From: Actinomycetes bacterium
GTDB lineage: Bacteria; Actinomycetota; Coriobacteriia; WRKU01
NCBI GenBank assembly: GCA_009781565.1
Contig: WQXV01000071.1
Location: 1 to 6,036, forward strand
Direction of reading: 5' to 3'
Length of the DNA: 6,036 nt
Part shown: piece by piece, positions 1 to 5,410 of the stretch
How the letters are laid out: each line of letters starts with the position of its first letter
Numbering within the stretch: position 1 is the stretch's first letter
Notes under the pieces: model-generated
Database searches by the model: none
Seen by the model: the letters and a program-made list of their open reading frames with translations, nothing else
Told to the model about the DNA's origin: nothing
Program-made: the position numbers and the translations under genes

Positions 1-1
1 T

Positions 2-151
2 CCCTACTGCAAGCGGGAGGTCACCGAGTACGAGAGCATCTGCGCGGGTTGCGGTAAACCACTGCGTATCGCCTGTCCCTCCTGTGGGCAGGAGACCTTT
101 GTGAGCAAGGCTCACTGTCAACACTGCAACGGCTCACTGGTCGTCGTATGA
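2..151 (+). CDS. Double zinc ribbon protein, C-terminal part (5' end outside window)
   Basis: This is the last 49 codons of a gene that starts upstream, ending in TGA at 149-151. The visible part is almost entirely zinc-binding knuckles: C3, C14-x2-C17, C25-x2-C28 and C39-x2-C42 (numbering from the first whole codon). The base before the first codon is T, which allows a TGT codon and so a CPYC knuckle, giving two complete four-cysteine ribbons. This matches the double zinc ribbon (DZR) style of small treble-clef or ribbon modules, usually found at one end of larger bacterial proteins and used for protein or nucleic-acid contacts. The upstream domain cannot be seen, so no function is assigned. 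It lies in the same direction as the next zinc-ribbon gene, 93 bases away, and probably shares its transcript. The frame continues beyond TGA with zinc-ribbon-like sequence, described separately. Confidence 0.8.
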   Translation, partial: PYCKREVTEYESICAGCGKPLRIACPSCGQETFVSKAHCQHCNGSLVVV

Positions 152-232
152 CCCAATCCCCGTTGTGGCAAGAACCAATTCTTTGCATTGACCAAATGCA
201 GTTAGTGCGGCAAAAAGCTCAAGACGAAATAG
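149..232 (+). pseudogene. In-frame third zinc ribbon interrupted by TGA and TAG
   Basis: Reading on in the same frame past the TGA at 149-151 gives PNPRCGKNQFFALTKCS, then TAG at 203-205, then CGKKLKTK, then TAG at 230-232. If the TGA stood for a cysteine (one base from TGC or TGT), the segment would be a complete ribbon: Cys-x4-Cys, ten residues, Cys-x2-Cys, with the second stop inside the last knuckle. The final TAG overlaps the start of the AGGAGG ribosome binding site of the next gene, as expected for the true end of the ancestral gene. The simplest reading is a recently decayed C-terminal ribbon whose frame has not yet drifted. Stop-codon readthrough or a sequence error are alternatives. 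TAG ends two other genes here (245-1000 and menG), so general reassignment of TAG is unlikely. Confidence 0.6.
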
Positions 233-238
233 GAGGAG
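231..238 (+). promoter_or_regulatory. Strong ribosome binding site for the 245 gene
   Basis: AGGAGGAG lies 6 bases before the ATG at 245, which supports that start over the second ATG at 251. Its first two bases are the last two of the TAG that closes the interrupted zinc-ribbon frame, so the two genes were probably once translationally coupled. Confidence 0.75.
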
Positions 239-244
239 ACGATC

Positions 245-1000
245 ATGACCATGCAATCATTCACCCGCAACTATGAGGACAACTCGACCGAGGCGGGATT
301 CCAGTTCACGTTCTACTGTGACAGGTGCAGTGACGGATTCAAATCCAGCTTCATCGAGAGCGAGACCTACAAGAAGGGTAAAGGTCTGCGCGCCCTCTCG
401 CAAGGTGTCGGCATGCTGGGAAGCTTTGCTGGTGGCCGGCTCGGAAATGCCGGTTGGGCAGCTGAGCGTGGGGGCGATATCTTAAGTGAGAAGTTCTCCA
501 ACGCCAGCCCCGAGTGGCAAAAGGAACATGAGCGGGCTTTTGAGATGGCGATCAACGAAGCGAAGGGTCACTTCCATCGCTGTCCAGCCTGTCAGACCTA
601 TGTGTGCGATGCTGACTGGAACGAGGACGAGGGTATGTGCATTAGCTGCGCGCCGCGTCAAGAAATCGAGGTTGCAAAAGCCCGTGCAGATGCAATGCAG
701 CGCAACATCCGCGAGAAAGCTGATAATGCGACCGTATGGCAAGGTGAGCTCGAATCCAAAACGACGATCTGCCCCAGCTGCGGTAAGCCTGCCGGTACCG
801 GTAAGTTCTGCAACAACTGTGGATCATCACTGGAACTCAACACCTGCTCGAAGTGCGGGGCCAAGAACGCCCAAGGGGTCAGCTTCTGCAACAACTGCGG
901 TAACAGCATGGCGGCACCTGTTGGTGGTGCGTGCTCAGCCTGTGGCATGGAAAACGCTCCTGGGACCAAGTTCTGTGGAGGGTGCGGTACCGCGCTGTAG
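245..1000 (+). CDS. Multi-zinc-ribbon protein with split N-terminal Cys domain (function unknown)
   Basis: The product has 251 residues and 19 cysteines. The N-terminal half has a knuckle C25-x2-C28, a glycine-rich segment at about 54-80, a short helical stretch (about 88-107), then C113-x2-C116, C121 and C132-x2-C135. This looks like a zinc-binding domain split by the glycine-rich insert. A charged, probably helical linker (about 138-170) leads to three tandem four-cysteine ribbons: C176/C179-C189/C192, C201/C204-C215/C218 and C230/C233-C244/C247. No signal peptide or clear membrane helix is seen, so it is probably cytoplasmic; the glycine-rich part could touch membrane. The start is fixed by AGGAGGAG at 231-238. 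It is followed 48 bases later by the PH-like protein gene, probably in one operon. Ribbon arrays of this kind usually act as adaptor or protein-binding modules, but I do not recognise a named family and give no function. Confidence 0.85.
   Translation: MTMQSFTRNYEDNSTEAGFQFTFYCDRCSDGFKSSFIESETYKKGKGLRALSQGVGMLGSFAGGRLGNAGWAAERGGDILSEKFSNASPEWQKEHERAFEMAINEAKGHFHRCPACQTYVCDADWNEDEGMCISCAPRQEIEVAKARADAMQRNIREKADNATVWQGELESKTTICPSCGKPAGTGKFCNNCGSSLELNTCSKCGAKNAQGVSFCNNCGNSMAAPVGGACSACGMENAPGTKFCGGCGTAL
770..985 (+). repeat. Three tandem zinc-ribbon repeats (coding)
   Basis: Three four-cysteine ribbons are encoded in a row, at 770-820, 845-898 and 932-985. The second halves of ribbons 1 and 2 are nearly identical in DNA: TTCTGCAACAACTGTGG at 806-822 and the same with one base changed at 884-900. 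The third copy (971-987) is more diverged. This points to duplication within the gene, with copies 1 and 2 the more recent pair or kept similar by conversion. Confidence 0.75.
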
Positions 1001-1048
1001 TCTTTTCGGCAGATCATAACGGGAACGTGTTATCGAAAGGTAGATACC

Positions 1049-2359
1049 ATGGATACTACTCCTCTTGTAGATGGGCTTGAGTATCAAGCGAAGCTCGCCT
1101 CAACAGCCCTGTCCGGTGATGCGACGACGAAACTGACTAAGGAGGGGATAGTCGTCTCGACGCTCCTCGATACCGCTGAGATCCCCTTCGCAGATATCAA
1201 CGAGTTATCTTTTGAAGACCATCAAGTGGTGATCGTGACCGATACCGACCGTCTCGTCTTCTCGCAGCTGGGGAGTTGGGGGCAACCGTTCTTCGACGAG
1301 CTGCATGGCGCCTACAATAAGGCGGTGCTCGATTCGTTGTTCACCCATGGCAAACCGCTGATCACCAGCGAGGGAGGATATGCCTACCGCGAGGCGGGGG
1401 TCTCTGCAAACGGACAGGCACCGATCCATGTCTACGAGAACTGCGTCTGCGTGCTACCCACCAATCTGGCGGCTCGGCGCGTACCGCTGCACTTCCTGAC
1501 CGGTCTTGACAAGGGGGATTTCGCTTTGACCCATCGGGTCGATGACGACGAGTATACGTTTTCTAAACTAGGGTATGAGACCGATCCGTTCGAGAGAACA
1601 GTCATCGCTCGCACCAAGGCGCTGCGGGAGGAGACCCAGGCGATGGTCCAAGAGATCGACCCAACCATCTCAACGGGTCAGGCTGCCCAGATCGCAAAGC
1701 TCATGCCCGGTGGCGCTGCAGCGTCGCGTAAAGCGCTGCTCGAAGTCGCACCGTCCTTTGTCGAGGTCGCCGAAGCCGCGATCGGTAAAAGCCGCTCGGG
1801 TGAGTACTACGAGCAGCTCAAGACGCTGAGCGATCCAGCCGACATGCATCTGGGATTTATCTGGACCGGTGATGCTTCCGATAAGGAAGAGGGTGGGGCT
1901 GTACCGGGCCTTGAGGGCCTCCCGATCGATCTGCCCAATATCACCCAGATGCTCACCGATGTTGTGCCAGCCGAGATGGGGCAGGAACAAGATACCGATT
2001 CTGGTTCCCCCTATCTCTTCTATGCGGTCGCACCTTCGTCCGATCGTTCGAAGTGCGCGGTCGAGTTCGCGGTGCCTGAAAACGAAAGTGCGGCGACATT
2101 CGTCTATCGTTGCGATGGGGGAGCCGACAGTTTCATTCCAAGGATCAATCGCGCTATGGAAGCGGTCGACTATGCACGTGACGTCATCAGTATGGATGAA
2201 GAGAAGCTCAAGCTTCCCGAGAACCGTAGATACGCGATGGCGGTCAAGCGCTCATCGGCACTTGCACAGGTGCGTGAGGGCTTTTTGGGGCGGGTGATCC
2301 ACAGCTCTCCCGATACATGGAAGCGCAACATGGAAGGCTATTTCGCCACCACCGCCTAA
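1049..2359 (+). CDS. Conserved-type protein with two PH-like repeats, unknown function
   Basis: The product has 436 residues and no signal peptide or membrane segment, so it is probably cytoplasmic. The N-terminal half seems to hold two related beta-rich modules. Each ends in a beta strand, an FS-[QK]-LG motif and a helix: FSQLG at 71-75 followed by a helix to about 98, and FSKLG at 171-175 followed by a helix to about 200, exactly 100 residues apart. This resembles bacterial PH-like folds, an inference from pattern only. A helical section (about 205-265) and an acidic, low-complexity linker (about 273-320) follow. The C-terminal part (about 320-436) is a separate alpha/beta region rich in Arg and aromatic residues. 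GAAAGG at 1035-1040 lies 8 bases before the ATG. It closely follows the zinc-ribbon gene on the same strand, so the two proteins may work together. No catalytic motif is recognised. Confidence 0.8.
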   Translation: MDTTPLVDGLEYQAKLASTALSGDATTKLTKEGIVVSTLLDTAEIPFADINELSFEDHQVVIVTDTDRLVFSQLGSWGQPFFDELHGAYNKAVLDSLFTHGKPLITSEGGYAYREAGVSANGQAPIHVYENCVCVLPTNLAARRVPLHFLTGLDKGDFALTHRVDDDEYTFSKLGYETDPFERTVIARTKALREETQAMVQEIDPTISTGQAAQIAKLMPGGAAASRKALLEVAPSFVEVAEAAIGKSRSGEYYEQLKTLSDPADMHLGFIWTGDASDKEEGGAVPGLEGLPIDLPNITQMLTDVVPAEMGQEQDTDSGSPYLFYAVAPSSDRSKCAVEFAVPENESAATFVYRCDGGADSFIPRINRAMEAVDYARDVISMDEEKLKLPENRRYAMAVKRSSALAQVREGFLGRVIHSSPDTWKRNMEGYFATTA

Positions 2360-2380
2360 GTTGGGCAACGCACTGCAAGA

Positions 2381-2427
2381 CAAATAGTTTTAGAATTTTT
2401 GACTAAACAGTCAGATTCCGCTATGCT
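2381..2427 (+). promoter_or_regulatory. Sigma-70-type promoter for the substrate-binding lipoprotein gene
   Basis: TTGACT at 2399-2404 and TATGCT at 2422-2427 are separated by 17 bases, a near-ideal housekeeping promoter. An AT-rich stretch at 2381-2398 just upstream could serve as an UP element. Transcription would begin near 2434, giving a leader of about 75 bases before the ATG at 2510. No convincing intrinsic terminator is seen between the end of the preceding gene (2359) and this promoter. Confidence 0.65.
2400..2413. promoter_or_regulatory. Operator-like inverted repeat overlapping the -35 box
   Basis: TGACT-AAAC-AGTCA is a perfect 5-bp inverted repeat with a 4-base spacer, covering five bases of the -35 box and the start of the promoter spacer. 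A dimeric repressor bound here would block RNA polymerase. The size and form are typical of sites used by TetR-like regulators, but no regulator gene lies in the window, so the protein is unknown. Confidence 0.4.
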
Positions 2428-2509
2428 CATACCTTGCAAAGAACCATTGTGAGGCTGTCTCAGCATGAAGACGGGCAGATCTCGGAGCGAAAACGAATGG
2501 AGCAAGAGT

Positions 2510-3490
2510 ATGAAACATGTGATGAAGCTGGCAGGATTGTCGTTGGTGGTGGCGGTGCTCGTACTGGGTATAATCGGGTGCGGTTCAGATGATGTGAGCA
2601 CGCAGACCAACACGACTGAGACTTCGACCGACTCTAATACCACCGAGTACCTACCGGTCAAGGTGGGCATGCTGGCAACCGATGATCTTCTTCCGCTCTG
2701 GGTCGCCGACCATGATGGCTATCTAGCCGATGCCGGTCTCGATGTCGAGATCATCACCTTCCAATCCCCCATGGAGTCACGCGCAGCCATGACCGCCGGT
2801 GAGATTGACGGACTCATGACCGATATGGTCGTCGCAACCCAACTGAGTGCAGCTGAGGGTGCACGCTCGGTCACGCTAATGCAGTCGGCGCCTGCAGGTA
2901 TTCTTGCCAGTCCCGGCTCAGGCATCACCGAGCTCTCAGAGCTTGCTGGTGTCCCCATCGGTTGCTCTTCGCCCACGATTCTCGAATTCATCGTCGATCG
3001 TGCGCTTACCGATGCAGGCCTCAGCGAGGACCAGATCGTCTTCGAGAGTATTGAAAAACTTCCGGTCCGCCTTGAGATGCTTATGAGTGACCAGATCAAA
3101 GCGGCAGCACTTCCCTGGACCCTGTTCCAACTGGCCACTCAGCAAGGTGCGATACCGATCCTTGATCAGGATCAAGCAGCCGGCTATAGTTCGACGGTCC
3201 TGGTATTTCGCGATGGATTCCTCAGCCAGGCAGGCGCGCGCGAGACCGTTGTCGCCATGCTTGAGCAGTGGGACCGAGGGGTCGAGAGTATCAATGCCGA
3301 TCCTACAGTCTATCTCGAGCTTCTGGTCGAGAAGGCGAACCTTCCCGAACCTCTACAGGCCAACTATCACTTCCGTACCTATCCCAAGTCAGGCACACCG
3401 CCCCAAGGGCAGTTCGAGGAGATCGTGGACTGGATGGTCAGCAAAGGCTACCTCAAAGAGAGCATTCCGTTTAGCAACCTGGTCTTCTAA
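2510..3490 (+). CDS. NMT1/SsuA-type ABC transporter substrate-binding lipoprotein
   Basis: The 326-residue product begins with a lipoprotein signal peptide: a short basic start (MKHVMK), a hydrophobic core at 7-22 and a lipobox IIGC with Cys24 as the probable lipidated residue. A Ser/Thr/Asp/Asn-rich linker (25-48) leads into a periplasmic-binding fold from about 50. The opening VKVGML, then PLWVADHDGYLADAGLDVEI (62-81) and AGEID (96-100), are typical of the NMT1/THI5/SsuA group, which binds small organic solutes such as sulfonates, nitrate or pyrimidine precursors. The substrate cannot be told from sequence. An in-frame ATG exists at 2465, but 2510 is preferred because GGAG lies 7 bases upstream (2499-2502) and it gives a compact signal peptide. 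No permease or ATPase gene adjoins it; the next gene is convergent. It must borrow transporter parts encoded elsewhere, or act as a sensor. Confidence 0.85.
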   Translation: MKHVMKLAGLSLVVAVLVLGIIGCGSDDVSTQTNTTETSTDSNTTEYLPVKVGMLATDDLLPLWVADHDGYLADAGLDVEIITFQSPMESRAAMTAGEIDGLMTDMVVATQLSAAEGARSVTLMQSAPAGILASPGSGITELSELAGVPIGCSSPTILEFIVDRALTDAGLSEDQIVFESIEKLPVRLEMLMSDQIKAAALPWTLFQLATQQGAIPILDQDQAAGYSSTVLVFRDGFLSQAGARETVVAMLEQWDRGVESINADPTVYLELLVEKANLPEPLQANYHFRTYPKSGTPPQGQFEEIVDWMVSKGYLKESIPFSNLVF

Positions 3491-3640
3491 TACGAGTAGG
3501 GACGAAAGCTCCGTCAGGGGCTTCGGAGACAATCTGATTCTTTCTTGCCGTAGAGTGAATTCGTGTCCTGCAACGGGCGCGACCCAGGGGAGCGTTCGCC
3601 GAAGGATCGTCTTCCTCCGCTTTCATCCCTACTCGCTACA
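3491..3640. other. Convergent intergenic gap with a 17-bp inverted repeat closing a 143-base element
   Basis: The arm at 3493-3509 pairs with the arm at 3619-3635 in 16 of 17 positions; the one mismatch is C3503 against A3625. The arms begin within a few bases of the two convergent stop codons (3490 on + and 3641 on -). The 109-base interior can form smaller hairpins, for example CTCCG at 3509-3513 with CGGAG at 3524-3528, and GAAG-CTTC at 3600-3613. No T-run follows on either strand, so it is not a normal intrinsic terminator. It could be a structured RNA, a long-range 3' end stabiliser for either mRNA, or a small non-autonomous element with terminal inverted repeats. No known RNA family was recognised. 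Confidence 0.5.
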
Positions 3641-4384
3641 CTACTCTGCCGGCTTTCTACCGCGATGACGCGCTGCTGAGCCGAACAGGTGGCTCCTGAT
3701 CGAGATGTCGACGAGTCCGACCGATCGCATCAGATCGGCCAACTCCTTTTTGGTCAAGAACGCCTCGGTCGAGTCATAGAGCCAGGTATACTCAGCCCGT
3801 GCATCGACGAAGAGACGTCCCATCAGGGGCATGAGGTATTTGAAGTAGAGCTTGAAGAACGGCCGGATCACACGATTGGTCGGAAACGATGAGTCCAAAC
3901 AATAGACATACCCACCTGGTCTGACCACACGGGTCATCTCACGCAAGACCTGCTCGTAACTGGGCATGTTGCGCAGGCCGAATGAGACCACACTGGCATC
4001 GAAGGTATCATCGGCAAAGCTCATGTCCATCGCGTTCTGTAGGCTGACCTCCACATTGGTGAGTCCCTCTTGGTCGATGCGGCGTTGTGCGACTTTGAGC
4101 ATTTGCGCGCTGAAATCACTGGCGATGATATCAGCCTGAGGGTTCTCGCGTGCGATCCAAGTCGCAATATCTCCGGTACCACTGGCAACATCGAGGATCC
4201 GTTGGCAGTTGTGCGAGGTGATATCGGCAATCAGGGCACGCTTCCAGAATCGATGCATCCCGAAACTGATCACGTCGTTCATGCGGTCGTAGTCTTCGCT
4301 GATCGACTCGAACACCTCGTGCACGTGCTCCTCTTTTTGAGCAGGTGTCGCATTCTTTGCGGTGAGGGTGTTATCCAAAGGCAT
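3641..4384 (-). CDS. ubiE: Demethylmenaquinone methyltransferase (MenG/UbiE)
   Basis: This 247-residue cytoplasmic enzyme transfers a methyl group from S-adenosylmethionine to demethylmenaquinone, the last step of menaquinone synthesis. The family signature YDRMNDVISFGMHRFW (32-47) fits the UbiE/COQ5 pattern fully. The SAM-binding motif I, ILDVASGTGD, lies at 63-72, acidic D90 sits at the usual ribose-binding place, and FGLRNM is at 135-140. The second signature, RVVRPGGYVYCLDSS (152-166), has Asp where the family usually has Glu. Length is normal for the family. The ATG at 4384 has GGGGAG nine bases upstream (4399-4394) and lies inside the end of menA, overlapping it by 14 bases, so translation is probably coupled. 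Without ubiquinone genes in view, the menaquinone role (menG) is the likelier one. The gene ends in TAG and converges on the lipoprotein gene. Confidence 0.95.
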   Translation of the reverse strand: MPLDNTLTAKNATPAQKEEHVHEVFESISEDYDRMNDVISFGMHRFWKRALIADITSHNCQRILDVASGTGDIATWIARENPQADIIASDFSAQMLKVAQRRIDQEGLTNVEVSLQNAMDMSFADDTFDASVVSFGLRNMPSYEQVLREMTRVVRPGGYVYCLDSSFPTNRVIRPFFKLYFKYLMPLMGRLFVDARAEYTWLYDSTEAFLTKKELADLMRSVGLVDISIRSHLFGSAARHRGRKPAE

Positions 4385-5354
4385 TGATGTTGGCTCCCCA
4401 AGAGGCGAGTGCTGTGCCGATCACGATCACGCTTACATAGTAGGCGGTGGTCAGCGCGACCTGCTTGACCCCGGTCTTCATGATATGACTGCGCGATTCG
4501 AGGTCGTAGGGATCGTTCTCAAGTGTGCGCAGATTACGGTAGAGCGGAAAGGCGAAGACGAAGATGGCGAGCAAACCCACGGGAAAGCGCAAGACACCGA
4601 CGGCGGCAATGATCACGATGGCCAGGATCGAGAGCCATACGATCATCTGGATACTTCTCTTCTTGCCTAACAGGATGGGCAGGGTCTTGCGACCGGCTTC
4701 GATATCCTTATCGATATCGCAGGTGTTGTTGATCTGCATGATGACACCGATACCGATGATGACGGGAATCGCATAGACAAAGATCAGAGGATCGAACTGT
4801 TTGGTCAGCGCCAAATAGGTCCCCATAGTGATGATGCCTCCCATCACCGCTCCGCTGACGAGCTCTCCCAGTGGTAGGTACGAGATCGGCTTGGGACCGA
4901 ATGAATAGAGCATGACTACCGCAGCTGCCAAAAAGCCCAGCACCAATAGATGCCAAGTCGACATCAGGACCAGTGAGACCCCCGCTTTGAGCGCAATCGC
5001 AAGAAGGGTGATCCCGAAGTGCAGGACACGATGGGGATCGAGATGGTTGTAGATGATCGCTGAATCAGTTTCGTCTATGACGTTTTCTGCCGTGTCAGTC
5101 CCTTTGACGAAATCTGAATAGTCATTGAACGTATTGACCGCCGACTGGAGCGCGATCGAAGTGATCAGCATGAGGATGATGGTGATGATGATATGGGCCA
5201 ATGAGCGGGCCGATGTGAACCCATCAAGCCCAAAGACCAGTGCCACACCCAAGGCCACTGGTGCGACGGCAGCCACCCAGGTATGGGGCGACATCAGTTG
5301 CCAGGCGGCATGCGCGGGGATGTGTTCATGGTGTTTGTGTTCACTCATAGTCAT
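4371..5354 (-). CDS. menA: 1,4-dihydroxy-2-naphthoate polyprenyltransferase (MenA, UbiA family)
   Basis: The 327-residue integral membrane protein attaches the polyprenyl chain to 1,4-dihydroxy-2-naphthoate, giving demethylmenaquinone. About eight or nine hydrophobic segments are visible (for example about 26-44, 53-72, 112-131, 135-152, 190-207, 236-253, 257-271, 299-317). The first Asp-rich prenyl-diphosphate motif is NTFNDYSDFVKGTD (74-87), and the second is NNTCDIDKDIEAGRKTLPILLG (209-230), with D213, D217 and the GRKTL stretch. Together these are diagnostic of UbiA enzymes and MenA-like among them. The N-terminus is His-rich (H6, H8, H9, H11, H15). A second ATG two codons in (5348) may be the real start, because a possible promoter lies so close that the mRNA could begin there, and neither ATG has a Shine-Dalgarno site. 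It overlaps menG by 14 bases and forms an operon with it. MqnP of the futalosine route is a related alternative, but the motifs look more like MenA. Confidence 0.92.
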   Translation of the reverse strand: MTMSEHKHHEHIPAHAAWQLMSPHTWVAAVAPVALGVALVFGLDGFTSARSLAHIIITIILMLITSIALQSAVNTFNDYSDFVKGTDTAENVIDETDSAIIYNHLDPHRVLHFGITLLAIALKAGVSLVLMSTWHLLVLGFLAAAVVMLYSFGPKPISYLPLGELVSGAVMGGIITMGTYLALTKQFDPLIFVYAIPVIIGIGVIMQINNTCDIDKDIEAGRKTLPILLGKKRSIQMIVWLSILAIVIIAAVGVLRFPVGLLAIFVFAFPLYRNLRTLENDPYDLESRSHIMKTGVKQVALTTAYYVSVIVIGTALASWGANINAFG

Positions 5355-5355
5355 A

Positions 5356-5364
5356 AGTATAACA
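5356..5364 (-). promoter_or_regulatory. Extended -10 promoter for menA-menG
   Basis: On the minus strand the sequence reads TGTTATACT, a TGn-TATACT extended -10 element (TATACT at 5361-5356) that needs no good -35 box; none is seen. The predicted start point falls at about 5349-5348, on the second in-frame ATG of menA, which would give a leaderless transcript. This fits the lack of a Shine-Dalgarno site before menA. Confidence 0.45.
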
Positions 5365-5365
5365 A

Positions 5366-5374
5366 TGGTAGAAT
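5366..5374 (+). promoter_or_regulatory. Extended -10 promoter for the aldolase gene
   Basis: TGGTAGAAT is a TGn-TAGAAT extended -10 element, with a start point expected near 5381 and a leader of about 30 bases. An alternative is TTGTGT (5335-5340) and TATAAC (5358-5363) with a 17-base spacer. Either would overlap the opposing menA promoter, so the two directions may compete for polymerase. Confidence 0.4.
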
Positions 5375-5410
5375 CGTGATGTAGGGCAACGTTGAGGAAA
5401 AGGAGTCACT

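Noticed and set aside
149..200. Selenocysteine insertion at the TGA at 149-151
   Set aside because: I could find only a 3-bp TGG/CCA pairing shortly downstream, not a bacterial SECIS-like hairpin, and a second in-frame stop follows 17 codons later.
658..1017. Antisense frame across the zinc-ribbon gene
   Set aside because: The open frame results from the repeated Cys/Gly codons of the sense gene; there is no plausible protein pattern.
2465..2509. Upstream in-frame ATG extending the lipoprotein by 15 residues
   Set aside because: It would put a charged, polar stretch ahead of the signal peptide; the ATG at 2510 has a better-placed GGAG and gives a normal lipoprotein leader. GAGG at 2451-2454 before the 2465 ATG is a weaker match.
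2356..2670. Minus-strand frame of 104 codons crossing the 2360-2509 gap
   Set aside because: It runs against the strong promoter and the lipoprotein signal peptide, and its translation shows no domain or conserved motif.
2510..3490. MqnA/MqnD-type futalosine pathway enzyme, suggested by the nearby menaquinone genes
   Set aside because: The protein has a clear lipoprotein signal and NMT1/SsuA binding-protein motifs; Mqn enzymes of this fold are cytoplasmic and lack a lipobox.
3509..3528. CTCCG/CGGAG hairpin as a rho-independent terminator for the lipoprotein gene
   Set aside because: No T-run follows the hairpin; the next bases are ACAATCTGATTC.
3087..3668. Long + frame overlapping the end of the lipoprotein gene and the intergenic gap
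   Set aside because: The translation is Arg/Ser-rich without domain features and it is antiparallel to, or out of frame with, two well-supported genes; it is a shadow frame.
4362..4670. Plus-strand frames inside menA and menG (also 4070-4387)
   Set aside because: They are shadows of two enzymes with full family signatures on the other strand.
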